NCBI RefSeq assembly: GCF_038024095.1
Contig: NZ_CP150668.1
Coordinates: 930,001 to 994,000, forward strand
Length of the DNA stretch: 64,000 nt
Direction of reading: 5' to 3'
From: Polaribacter tangerinus
Lineage (GTDB): Bacteria; Bacteroidota; Bacteroidia; Flavobacteriales; Flavobacteriaceae
Each line of letters opens with the position of its first letter. Position 1 is the first letter of the stretch. A model generated the notes under the pieces. It searched no databases and was not told where the DNA came from. It worked only from the letters and a program-made list of their open reading frames with translations. The position numbers were made by a program, and so were the translations under genes. Of this stretch, positions 27,970 through 36,310 are shown piece by piece.

Positions 27970-28199
27970 TTAGTTTAATAAATTTATTAAATCTGCTTTA
28001 ATTTTTCTAATATTCTTTATACTTTCCCAAGCATACTTATAGCGTTGTTTATACAACCACAAAGTACCTAAATCTGGTAAAAATAAGAAAAACTAATACT
28101 TATAAACAACCATAATAACACTATACTTTTAGCAGCTGCAAGAAAAGAAGATTTTATTGCTAATAAACTCCTATTACGAGAATAGTAAACAAAATAAAA
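27970..28199 (-). pseudogene. Frameshifted gene relic (unknown membrane-associated protein C-terminus)
   Basis: On the minus strand two overlapping frames read like one broken protein. One gives YYSRNRSLLAIKSSFLAA and then a hydrophobic VLLWLFISISFSYF. After a likely one-base slip in a T/A-rich run near 28085, the next gives LPDLGTLWLYKQRYKYAWES followed by IKNIRKIKADLINLLN and a stop at 27970. The Arg/Tyr-rich and hydrophobic mix resembles the membrane-proximal tail of some family 2 glycosyltransferases. There is no start codon context. It lies in a 358-bp gap between gldA and the terminator of the outer-membrane protein gene. Confidence 0.4.
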
Positions 28200-28227
28200 A
28201 TGGCTCAATATATATTGAGCCATTTTT
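28196..28227 (-). terminator. Terminator of the outer-membrane protein operon
   Basis: A perfect 32-bp palindrome with arm AAAAATGGCTCAATAT, ending in a T tract on the minus strand, lies 21 bp after the stop of the gene at 28248. Confidence 0.92.
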
Positions 28228-28247
28228 AATTGATAAATAAATGTAGC

Positions 28248-31007
28248 TTAAAGTGAATATCGTACTCTAAAACTTACAAACCTTGGTAAAATAAAACGCT
28301 CGTTAATACTAAAAGATATAATACCTTGGTTTACAGAAGCCTGAGAACCTGTTGCTAATAAGTTGTTACCTACCAATTCATATTCCCACTTTGCATCTCT
28401 ATCTTTTCTATAGGCCAATTTAGCATTCCAAACACTAAAATTATTTGTGCTATTACCGTTTTGTCTAACTTCAGAAAAAGAATAATCGGAAGTAAGTGTA
28501 ACAGAATCCCAGATGTAAGCATCAAAATCTATAGAAGGTCTGTGTATAACAGACTTTATATCTGTTGCTCTAGAGCTGTTGCTTTGGTCTTGAAAAGAAA
28601 CACTATAACGTAACGAAATATTAGGTGCTTTGGTAAAATTGGTACCTATTCTTGTATTGATACCTCTGCTGATACTTTCGTTGGTATTTTCTAAAGAGTT
28701 TAAAAATTGATACGTTTTATTATAAGAGAAATTACCACCTAAAGACGTTTGAATTTTTCTAAAACGCTTTCCAAAATTAGCAAAAGCTGTAAAGTTTTCA
28801 TTGTCTAGAGGAGAGTTTAAAGTAGTACTTGTAGAAACAACGGAGTTAGGCTGAAAAATGGTATTTCTATTCACTTGATCTATTGTTTTATTATAGTTAA
28901 TTCTTGCAAAAGCATTGGTACCATTAAACAAATTAAAACTACTGTAATTAAGACTTACATTATGTGAACTTGCGTTTAACAAACTTGCATTTCCTGCAAA
29001 AAAAGAATCATAGTCATTGGCTACAATACCTCTAGCAATTTGATTTACATCTGTAAAATTAACTTGTTGCCTGTAGCTAAATCGTAAACTTTCACTTCTT
29101 TTAAATTGAGCTATTGCCTGAAATTCTGGTAAAAACCTCACAAAATTATCCTGAAAAAATTCTGTACCGTATTGTGTATTTTTAGAATTATAAGAATGTA
29201 CTGTAAAACCTGGGGTAAATGTAAAAATTCCAGCTTTTAAACGATACCGAACACCTGCATAAAAATCAGCAAAATTATATTCAGTATCATTAGTTGTTTG
29301 AGGGTCTGTAATTCCGTTTATAGTCGGCGTTGGATTTAGCTGAGTACCATTGTCTAAAATTTGAAAGAAACGAGAATTAAAATTTTGATTGCTCAAAATG
29401 GTTCCTCCCACAAAGTTTAAATTACTTTTAGAATTTAAAATATAGTAATAATCTAATTTAGCATCTAACTGATTTGTTTTTACACGCCTATCTTGTTCTA
29501 AATTGTAAAAAAGATTACTTCTATCTAATCCTAAACTAGCTGCTGCATCGTCGAAACCATCTCTATCATTTCTATCTAATTCGTTGTTATTATTTGGATC
29601 ATTTTCTAGTGAAGCTATGTAAAAAGGGTCTTCATCTTGCAATAAATGTTTTACCTCTAAAGCGAATATACTTTTTTCACTCGCTGTATAAAAATAACTA
29701 AAATCTTGATTAATAGTATAAGGTGTAGCGTTTTCTGTTTCGGTGATATCGCTTAAAACACGAGAGTTTATATTATCTACTCTAAATTCGTTTGTAAAAC
29801 GACCAGATAAGTTGTAATTCAATTGATTATTAAAATCTTTTTTGTACACTGTTGTAAATCTAAACAAACCTGTATTACTCGTTTGGTCTGTAGTATTATC
29901 TACTACATCATCTGGTGTGTTAGGATTAATATAGTCGATTGTATTAATATTTCTTTGTCCGTTGCTATTACTAGACCATATTAAAAACCCACTTAGATCT
30001 AACTTTTTATTAGGTGAATAACTAAAATTAAGAGCAGACAACTTGGTTTCTATTCTGTTAGCATTGTTGGCATTTGCAGTTAAAAACCCTATACCTGCTT
30101 CTCCAATACTTATGTTTGTTCCGTTAGATGGACTTTGACTTTGAAAATTACCACCAAAACTTCTCAAATCTCGTCTACTCAAAACAACATCTCCTAAATT
30201 GTTTACATCTCCAATAACATTTATCGTGTATTTTGGACTATAATAAAATAGTTTTGGCTGAAACAAATACAAACCTGTATCAGGAGCATTTCCTGCACCA
30301 GCGGTGATATCTCCAAACCAAAAGTTTTTCTTTCCTTCTTTTAGCTTGATATTTATGGCAACTCTATCTTGGTTGTTTTGTACACCACTTAATTGACTAA
30401 CATTAGAGTAGTTTCTTAAAACTTGTATTTTATCTACCGCATTAGAAGGGATGTTTTCTGTGGCCAACTTACTGTCTCCACTAAAAAATTCTTTACCATC
30501 TACCATTATTTTTTCTACTGCCTTACCTTCTACTTCAATTTGCCCTGCATCATTTATTTCTACTCCAGGCAATTTCTCTAAAACATCTTTTAGTTTTCGC
30601 TCAGAACCATTTTTAAAAGAATCCGCATTATAAATAATCGTATCGCCTTTTACAGTTACTGGCATTTTAGAAACAATTTCTATACCATCTAACATATTGT
30701 CTTCTAACATTGTATAGTTTTTGTTTACGTTAGAAGAGGCAGTTTTAATAAAATCGCTAATTTCTTTAAATCCTATGTAACTAATTTTTATGTTGTAAAC
30801 AGTATTTCTATTTACATCTAACTTAAAGTTTCCGTTAGCATCTGTAAAACCATAAGAAGCAATCTTTTTTGCTACGGTATCTAATGCAATTACATTGGCC
30901 ATTTCTAACGGATTTCCGATAGAATCTTTTACCACACCCTTTATTTCTATTTGAGCACTAGTAATGCTAGCCACCATTAAAATGGCGATGAATATTATTT
31001 TTTTCAT
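28248..31007 (-). CDS. TonB-receptor-like outer-membrane beta-barrel protein
   Basis: This 919-residue protein has a signal peptide (residues 1-18, ending TSAQ) and a carboxypeptidase-regulatory-like beta-sandwich (about 20-95: GVVKDSIGNPLEMANVIAL, SYGFTDANGNFKL). A plug domain follows (about 120-215: LKDVLEKLPGVEINDAGQIEV, VDGKEFFSGD), then a C-terminal beta-barrel with alternating aromatic strands ending VSFRVRYSL. It belongs to the outer-membrane beta-barrel family often found beside GLPGLI proteins. Its ligand is unknown and no SusD partner is present. It is last in a minus-strand run with two GLPGLI genes, 40 bp after the nearest one. Confidence 0.88.
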   Translation of the reverse strand: MKKIIFIAILMVASITSAQIEIKGVVKDSIGNPLEMANVIALDTVAKKIASYGFTDANGNFKLDVNRNTVYNIKISYIGFKEISDFIKTASSNVNKNYTMLEDNMLDGIEIVSKMPVTVKGDTIIYNADSFKNGSERKLKDVLEKLPGVEINDAGQIEVEGKAVEKIMVDGKEFFSGDSKLATENIPSNAVDKIQVLRNYSNVSQLSGVQNNQDRVAINIKLKEGKKNFWFGDITAGAGNAPDTGLYLFQPKLFYYSPKYTINVIGDVNNLGDVVLSRRDLRSFGGNFQSQSPSNGTNISIGEAGIGFLTANANNANRIETKLSALNFSYSPNKKLDLSGFLIWSSNSNGQRNINTIDYINPNTPDDVVDNTTDQTSNTGLFRFTTVYKKDFNNQLNYNLSGRFTNEFRVDNINSRVLSDITETENATPYTINQDFSYFYTASEKSIFALEVKHLLQDEDPFYIASLENDPNNNNELDRNDRDGFDDAAASLGLDRSNLFYNLEQDRRVKTNQLDAKLDYYYILNSKSNLNFVGGTILSNQNFNSRFFQILDNGTQLNPTPTINGITDPQTTNDTEYNFADFYAGVRYRLKAGIFTFTPGFTVHSYNSKNTQYGTEFFQDNFVRFLPEFQAIAQFKRSESLRFSYRQQVNFTDVNQIARGIVANDYDSFFAGNASLLNASSHNVSLNYSSFNLFNGTNAFARINYNKTIDQVNRNTIFQPNSVVSTSTTLNSPLDNENFTAFANFGKRFRKIQTSLGGNFSYNKTYQFLNSLENTNESISRGINTRIGTNFTKAPNISLRYSVSFQDQSNSSRATDIKSVIHRPSIDFDAYIWDSVTLTSDYSFSEVRQNGNSTNNFSVWNAKLAYRKDRDAKWEYELVGNNLLATGSQASVNQGIISFSINERFILPRFVSFRVRYSL

Positions 31008-31047
31008 GTATTTTTATTGTGTTAATATCTCTTTATATGAAGTATAA

Positions 31048-31878
31048 TTACATTCTACCTCGTCCACGGCCACCTCTTCGTTGAAATTGCTCTCGTAATT
31101 CTTCTGTTTTAACTCTAATAATTTCATTATACTCTTCTCTAGAGACCTCTTTTCCTTTAGTTGGTTCTTCAATAACTAACTCTCCATCGGTACTTATAGC
31201 TACTTCTGTACACAACATGGTAGTTCTACCAGCATTTACCTCTAAAATTAAACCTGGTAAGCCATAATATTTATCTGGACCAGTACTAACAGGTATTTGA
31301 GGGGTATACCAAGCCGTAATAGTTAACATGTTTTTTGCTTCCTTTTGTGCTGAATTTGTAGAGTCTTTCTTAGAGTTATTTCCTCTTCTTCGAAAAATAC
31401 TTCCCCAATCTATATTGGTGTCTTCTTTAGTTAGTGTTGCTTTATAGCAAGTATATTGACCTATTTTTTTTGTTTCAGTTCCCAACTCCCATTGCTCTGG
31501 TACCATTTTCTCGGTAACTAAAAATCGCTTACTAAACTGTTCTACATCCTCAACCATTTTTTGGTCTTTAGAATTCTTGTAAATAGAACCTTGTCCGTTA
31601 CTTCTACCCCAACTTGGACCTGAGGAGCCTGGTGCTTCCAAAGAAACATTTTCTTTAAAAGAAGAGGCAGTTTTGTTAAATGTAAGGGTGTATGTTTTTT
31701 CTAAGAAATTTTTCATACGAGCCATCATTTGCTTTTTCCTTTGCTCGCTCATTTGATCTCCAAACCTACTCATATCCATGGTGGTTTTAGACATATAAGT
31801 GGCTTTTCCTTGAAAGTTTTTTTGCGCAAAAGTGGTGCTTAAAATAAATGCAAATACGATTGATAATATTGACTTCAT
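31048..31878 (-). CDS. GLPGLI family secreted protein (copy 1)
   Basis: This 276-residue protein has a signal peptide (MKSILSIVFAFILSTTFAQ) and the family-naming motif YYGLPGLILEVNAG near residues 204-217. An FQGKATYMSKTTMDMSRFG segment near the N-terminus, KKIGQYTCYKATL and AWYTPQIPVSTGPDKY complete the pattern. The tail is Arg/Gly-rich (QRRGGRGRGRM). The family has no known biochemical role; members are exported and often sit next to TonB-type barrels. It has its own -7 box and is followed at 40 bp by the barrel gene. It is homologous to the adjacent copy 2. Confidence 0.9.
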   Translation of the reverse strand: MKSILSIVFAFILSTTFAQKNFQGKATYMSKTTMDMSRFGDQMSEQRKKQMMARMKNFLEKTYTLTFNKTASSFKENVSLEAPGSSGPSWGRSNGQGSIYKNSKDQKMVEDVEQFSKRFLVTEKMVPEQWELGTETKKIGQYTCYKATLTKEDTNIDWGSIFRRRGNNSKKDSTNSAQKEAKNMLTITAWYTPQIPVSTGPDKYYGLPGLILEVNAGRTTMLCTEVAISTDGELVIEEPTKGKEVSREEYNEIIRVKTEELREQFQRRGGRGRGRM

Positions 31879-31921
31879 AATAATTTAATCTGATTTTTTT
31901 TTCAAAACTACTGTTATCCTA

Positions 31922-31929
31922 CAAACCTA
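31922..31929 (-). promoter_or_regulatory. -7 promoter box of GLPGLI copy 1
   Basis: TAGGTTTG on the minus strand matches TAnnTTTG, 43 bp before the ATG at 31878. Just upstream are two TTAAG motifs 11 bp apart (31933-31948, minus strand), similar to the last unit of the operator at 33245-33270. Confidence 0.5.
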
Positions 31930-31978
31930 TGACTTAAAAAAATCTTAAAGGTTTAATTTCATTTGAAAAAAAATCTGA

Positions 31979-32815
31979 TTATCCGCCAAATCTAACATTA
32001 ATGCCTCTTCCCAGATCCATTCCTTTTCTCCCTTTCATTTTTTCTAGCATCTCCTGGTCTTTTTCTTTTTTTATTTTATCAAACTTCTTTTGAGAAATTT
32101 TTTTCCCTTTTTTCGGAACTGAAATAGTTATTTCTTTATCATTTTTCATTTGAATTTCTGAACACATGATAGTTGTAGGTCCGTCGTTTATTTCTAAAAT
32201 TAAACCTGGTAAACCACCGTACTCTTTAGGCCCATTACTAACCGGAATTTGCGGAGTAAACCAAGCTGTAGTAGTTTTTATGTACTTTTCTGTTTTTTTA
32301 TCAAATACACCATTTACCATTTTCATAGTGCTTTTTTCTGCTTCTCTTGAGTAAGTAGCTTTGTAACAAGTATAATTACCAATATTCTTAGTTTCTGTGG
32401 TAACTTCCCAGTCTAAATTTTTAATGTCGTCTTTTATTAAAAAGACTTTCCCCATAATTTCTGTTTGATGAATATATTGCTGCTTTTTTAAATTCTTATA
32501 CATAATTTTATTCTCTCCACTTCCAAACGAAATCATCTGTATGCCACCTGCTTTTGGATTGGGGGTTTTAAGAGCAACATCTTGTTTAAAAACTGACTCA
32601 TTTTTTGTAAATGTTAAAATGTAAGTTTTTTGATTCATCTTTTTAAGTTGCTCCATAATTTGTGCTTGCAACTTGTCATTTTTTGCATCTTTATTACTTT
32701 CTTTTATTTTAAAAGTAGACTTTGTAAATGATTTGTAAATTGCTTTTCCTTGAAAATTTTGTGCTTGTAAAAAAAAGGTTATTGCTATTAAAGCAGCTGT
32801 GAATAATTTTTTCAT
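31979..32815 (-). CDS. GLPGLI family secreted protein (copy 2)
   Basis: This 278-residue paralogue of the neighbouring gene has a signal peptide (ending FFLQAQ), NFQGKAIYKSFTKSTFKI, NIGNYTCYKATYS, TAWFTPQIPVSNGPKEYG and the motif GGLPGLILEINDG near 201-213. It has a Lys-rich region (KKGKKISQKKFDKIKKEK) and a Gly-rich end. Function is unknown. It starts 13 bp after the small secreted protein gene, so those two share a transcript. Local duplication of the family member is evident. Confidence 0.9.
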   Translation of the reverse strand: MKKLFTAALIAITFFLQAQNFQGKAIYKSFTKSTFKIKESNKDAKNDKLQAQIMEQLKKMNQKTYILTFTKNESVFKQDVALKTPNPKAGGIQMISFGSGENKIMYKNLKKQQYIHQTEIMGKVFLIKDDIKNLDWEVTTETKNIGNYTCYKATYSREAEKSTMKMVNGVFDKKTEKYIKTTTAWFTPQIPVSNGPKEYGGLPGLILEINDGPTTIMCSEIQMKNDKEITISVPKKGKKISQKKFDKIKKEKDQEMLEKMKGRKGMDLGRGINVRFGG

Positions 32816-32828
32816 GATAATGCTATTA

Positions 32829-33185
32829 TTATTTATTGGTGACTTCTTTTGAAATATTAATTATTTTTTTCTGAATTTTATGTAACCTAATAATTAAACT
32901 ATCCAGATTTTTTGTTTCTACACCAACAGTTACGTTAGATTTGAATTTATTTGTTGATTTTGGTAAATCAATTTCAAAAGAAACCTCAATTAAATCTGTA
33001 GGTTTATTGTCTTTAAAAACTTTTTTTAAATCAGAAAAATTTAACTTTTCTAAATTTTCAATAGTATTTACAGAATATTTAAAAGATTGTGTTGTTGTGA
33101 ACTCTTTTTTATCAGTTGCTTGCTCTTGCTGAGCAGTTACTATAAAACTGGTAAGTAAAAAAAGTAATGATAGTATTTTTTTCAT
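32829..33185 (-). CDS. Small secreted protein of unknown function
   Basis: This 118-residue protein starts at the ATG at 33185, which gives a clean signal peptide (MKKILSLLFLLTSFIVTAQ); an upstream GTG at 33215 would bury the signal and is rejected. The mature part is Lys-rich and beta-like (SVNTIENLEKLNFSDLKKVF, LIEVSFEIDLPKSTNKFKS). I recognise no family. It is the first gene of the minus-strand run and faces the two-component system across the operator-bearing gap. Confidence 0.7.
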   Translation of the reverse strand: MKKILSLLFLLTSFIVTAQQEQATDKKEFTTTQSFKYSVNTIENLEKLNFSDLKKVFKDNKPTDLIEVSFEIDLPKSTNKFKSNVTVGVETKNLDSLIIRLHKIQKKIINISKEVTNK

Positions 33186-33244
33186 GGTAAAAATATTAGT
33201 GATTCTATGGCACACAAAGATGCATCTTTTTTGCCAGCTGAACA

Positions 33245-33270
33245 GTTAACGAATGTTAACGATTGTTAAG
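33245..33270. promoter_or_regulatory. Putative response-regulator operator: 10-bp direct repeats
   Basis: GTTAAC at 33245, GTTAAC at 33255 and GTTAAG at 33265 are spaced exactly 10 bp apart with similar spacers (GAAT, GATT). Tandem half-sites one helical turn apart are the usual target of OmpR-family regulators. The site lies in the 123-bp gap between the secreted-protein run and the sensor kinase gene. Confidence 0.6.
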
Positions 33271-33296
33271 CCATAGAATTTAATGTTTTTAGAAAC

Positions 33297-33304
33297 TATA
33301 TTTG
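33297..33304 (+). promoter_or_regulatory. -7 promoter box of the sensor kinase gene, next to the start codon
   Basis: TATATTTG matches TAnnTTTG and ends only 4 bp before the ATG at 33309, so the transcript would be leaderless or nearly so. Confidence 0.55.
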
Positions 33305-33308
33305 TAAC

Positions 33309-34886
33309 ATGATTATAAAAAAACACCAGTGGATTATCTATTTAATTGCCCTTACAATTTTAGCAACTATTGCTACACAGTTTTATTGGAATTATAAAAA
33401 TTACGAAGAAAACAAAAGACAAGTTACTAACGAAATTCAATTAAGTTTAGACAATGCTGTAGAAGAATACTATGCAACCATTGCAAAAAACAACATTTTA
33501 ACTATTATAAATACAAATGAATTAAATAGTAACAAAAAGGAACTTAACAAGAGTAAGCTAGGTGAAATTTTAAAAAAAATTAAAAACAATGTTCCTGGTG
33601 AAGCCTCTGTTAAAATACAGAGTTTACAGTTTTCTTCTAATCAAAAAATGACCAAACTTTCTACTGATTCTTTACTTAATACTGGTATAAGTTTTGTAAA
33701 CAGTTTTAATCAAGAACATCATAAAAAATCACTTTCACTTTTATCCAAATTTAAAACTGACACAAATTTAAATTATCAAGAAAAATCTTCTAAACCAAAA
33801 GCAAAAATTTATTCAGGCAAAAAAGCAGCAGATAGTTTAAAATTAATAACCAATTTAAAACCCATTTTTATTTCTTTTTTAGATACTTCATTAGATTATA
33901 CAAAAATAGATTCTTTAATTAATAATCAACTAAAACAAAAGAAAATAGAACTACAAACCAGTTTTCATCATTTAAAAAACGACACCCTTTTTCATCAAAC
34001 AAAAGATTCGTTATTAGAGGCAACTGTTTTTACTGTAAGCTCTAAATCTACGTATTTAAAAGATAATGAAAGCTTTCAACTGGTTTACAACAACCCAAAT
34101 TTCGAGGCTTTAAAACGTAGTTTTTTTGGCATCTCTCTTTCTTTACTATTGTCTTTAGCAGTAATTTCTAGTTTGTTTTATTTGTTAAAGGTAATTAGAG
34201 AACAAAAAGAATTGGCAACTATTAAAAACGATTTAATTAGCAATATTACACACGAATTTAAAACACCCATTGCAACAGTTTCTACAGCAATAGAAGCTAT
34301 AGAAAATTTTAATGTTTTAGACGATAAAGAAAAAACAAAAAAATACCTTTCTATGTCTTCTATACAGTTAAAAAAATTACATCAAATGGTAGAGAAACTC
34401 CTAGAAACTGCCACTTTAGATAGCGAACAACTTATTCTTAAAAAAGAAAGCATAGATGTTGTAGAAATTATTGAAAAGCAAGTTTACAAACACCAATTAA
34501 TTTCTAAAGAAAAAGAAATTACATTTTCTACCAACTTAACTCCTATCTATTTAAATGTTGATGTTTTTCATCTAGAAAACGCCATTTCTAACTTAATAGA
34601 CAATGCTGTAAAATATGGCGGAAACAGAATTGAAATACATATAAATGCTGTTTTAAATACCACAGAAATTTCTGTAGCAGATAATGGAAATGGAATTGAT
34701 AAACAGCAACAAGAAAAGATTTTCGATAAATTTTACAGAGTACCAAAAGGCAACACACACGATGTAAAAGGATTTGGAATTGGGTTGTATTATTGCAAAA
34801 AAATTATAGAAAAACATTTAGGAAGTGTAACGCTTTCATCAACAAAAAATAGTACTATTTTTAAAATAACCTTACCCAATGAATAA
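33309..34886 (+). CDS. Sensor histidine kinase
   Basis: This 525-residue membrane kinase has two transmembrane helices (about 8-26 and 273-296) framing a 245-residue Lys/Ser-rich periplasmic domain of no recognised fold. The dimerisation box NITHEFKTPIAT has the phospho-acceptor His315. The ATPase has the N box ISNLIDNAVKYGG, G1 VADNGNGID and G2 KGFGIGLYYCK. There is no HAMP domain. It overlaps the response regulator gene by 8 bp, so they are a translationally coupled pair. It is related to the RprX-type kinases of Bacteroidota. It probably senses an envelope signal linked to the divergent secreted and outer-membrane proteins. Confidence 0.93.
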   Translation: MIIKKHQWIIYLIALTILATIATQFYWNYKNYEENKRQVTNEIQLSLDNAVEEYYATIAKNNILTIINTNELNSNKKELNKSKLGEILKKIKNNVPGEASVKIQSLQFSSNQKMTKLSTDSLLNTGISFVNSFNQEHHKKSLSLLSKFKTDTNLNYQEKSSKPKAKIYSGKKAADSLKLITNLKPIFISFLDTSLDYTKIDSLINNQLKQKKIELQTSFHHLKNDTLFHQTKDSLLEATVFTVSSKSTYLKDNESFQLVYNNPNFEALKRSFFGISLSLLLSLAVISSLFYLLKVIREQKELATIKNDLISNITHEFKTPIATVSTAIEAIENFNVLDDKEKTKKYLSMSSIQLKKLHQMVEKLLETATLDSEQLILKKESIDVVEIIEKQVYKHQLISKEKEITFSTNLTPIYLNVDVFHLENAISNLIDNAVKYGGNRIEIHINAVLNTTEISVADNGNGIDKQQQEKIFDKFYRVPKGNTHDVKGFGIGLYYCKKIIEKHLGSVTLSSTKNSTIFKITLPNE

Positions 34887-35556
34887 CGTAAAAGTACTAT
34901 TAGCAGAAGACGAAGCAAGTTTAGGCATGATTGTTAAAGAAAGCCTAGAATCTAGAAATTTTACTGTTTTTCATGCAGAAAATGGCGAAAAAGCTTTAGA
35001 TATTTACAAAACAAAGCTACCAGATATTTTGGTTTTAGATGTAATGATGCCAAAAAAAGATGGTTTTACATTGGCAAAAGAAATAAGGCAGCAAAACAAA
35101 CAAATACCTATTATATTTTTAACGGCAAAATCACAAACTGCAGATGTTTTAGAAGGTTTTAATAACGGCGGAAATGATTATTTAAAAAAACCATTTTCTA
35201 TGGAAGAGTTAATAGTAAGAATAAAAAATTTACTGCAAAGAGAAGTTCAGCAAACTGCTACTAAAATTATTAAAATTGGCAATTATCAGTTTAATATTAC
35301 CAAACAAACACTTACTATATACAATAAAGAAACACAACTTACTCACCGAGAAACACAATTGCTTTCGTTACTTTTTAATAAAAAAAATGAAGTAGTAGAA
35401 AGAACTATTATTTTAAATAAACTTTGGGGCAATGACAATTTTTTTACTGCTAGAAGCATGGATGTATTTATTTCTAGACTTCGAAAAAAACTTCAAAATG
35501 ATAAAAATGTTCAAATTATAAACAGCAGAGGTTTTGGCTATAAATTGATTTGTTAA
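34879..35556 (+). CDS. OmpR-family response regulator
   Basis: This 225-residue regulator has a receiver domain (residues 1-120) with acidic pocket AEDEASL, phospho-acceptor Asp54 in LVLDVMMP, TAKSQ and Lys in YLKKPFSMEEL. The C-terminal winged helix (about 128-225) includes LTHRETQLLSLLF, ARSMDVFISRLRKKL and INSRGFGYKLIC. It is encoded with the sensor kinase and overlaps it by 8 bp. The DNA-binding type fits the 10-bp spaced direct repeats upstream, suggesting autoregulation and control of the divergent genes. Confidence 0.94.
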   Translation: MNNVKVLLAEDEASLGMIVKESLESRNFTVFHAENGEKALDIYKTKLPDILVLDVMMPKKDGFTLAKEIRQQNKQIPIIFLTAKSQTADVLEGFNNGGNDYLKKPFSMEELIVRIKNLLQREVQQTATKIIKIGNYQFNITKQTLTIYNKETQLTHRETQLLSLLFNKKNEVVERTIILNKLWGNDNFFTARSMDVFISRLRKKLQNDKNVQIINSRGFGYKLIC

Positions 35557-35619
35557 TGGTGTGTCAATTCTAAAAAATGTGTACCTTTATGCACCAATAA
35601 ATTTTTATACATTTTATTT

Positions 35620-36234
35620 ATGCACGTTGCAATTGCAGGAAACATAGGCGCTGGTAAAACTACGCTAACCAAACTATTAGCTAAACACTACCAGTGGAAA
35701 CCCCACTTTGAATCTGTAAACGAAAATCCATACTTAGATGATTTCTATACAGAAATGGAACGTTGGTCTTTTAATTTACAAGTTTACTTTTTAAACAGTC
35801 GTTTTAGACAAATTTTAGAGCTAAGAGAGTCTGGTAAAAACATTATACAAGATAGAACAATTTACGAGGACGCTCATATATTTGCACCCAATTTACATGC
35901 TATGGGTTTAATGACAAATAGAGATTTTAGCAATTACTCCTCCTTATTTGAGTTGATGGAAAATTTAGTAAAACCACCAGATTTATTAATTTACTTGCGT
36001 GCGGATATTTCTACACTAGTTAGTCAAATTCACAAGCGAGGTAGAGAATACGAAAACTCAATTTCTATCGATTACCTAAGTAGGTTAAATGAAAGATATG
36101 AAGCTTTTATTGCCACCTACAAAAAAGGGAAAGTGCTTGTAATTGATGTAGATAATTTAGATTTTGTTAAAAATCAAGAGGATTTAGGTTATATAATAGA
36201 TCGAATAGATGCTCAAATAAATGGCTTGTTCTAA
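35620..36234 (+). CDS. Deoxynucleoside kinase
   Basis: This 204-residue cytosolic kinase phosphorylates deoxynucleosides for salvage. It has P-loop GNIGAGKTTL (residues 7-16), the substrate motif FESVNENPYLDDFY, IIQDRTIYEDAHIF (the DR/E motif of dNK/dGK/dCK enzymes) and a lid RGREYENSISIDYL. The preferred base cannot be told. It is 63 bp after the response regulator and is followed by a terminator. The window also encodes a separate thymidine kinase. Confidence 0.92.
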   Translation: MHVAIAGNIGAGKTTLTKLLAKHYQWKPHFESVNENPYLDDFYTEMERWSFNLQVYFLNSRFRQILELRESGKNIIQDRTIYEDAHIFAPNLHAMGLMTNRDFSNYSSLFELMENLVKPPDLLIYLRADISTLVSQIHKRGREYENSISIDYLSRLNERYEAFIATYKKGKVLVIDVDNLDFVKNQEDLGYIIDRIDAQINGLF

Positions 36235-36255
36235 AATTCTGTAGATATACTATTA

Positions 36256-36286
36256 AAAAACCCTTCATTTTTTTTGAAGGGTTTTT
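36256..36286. terminator. Bidirectional terminator
   Basis: AAAAACCCTTC pairs with GAAGGGTTTTT across a 9-nt T loop between the convergent dNK and sulfur PLP-enzyme genes. Confidence 0.88.
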
Positions 36287-36310
36287 AATTGAATTAGCTT
36301 TCGGTTAAGT

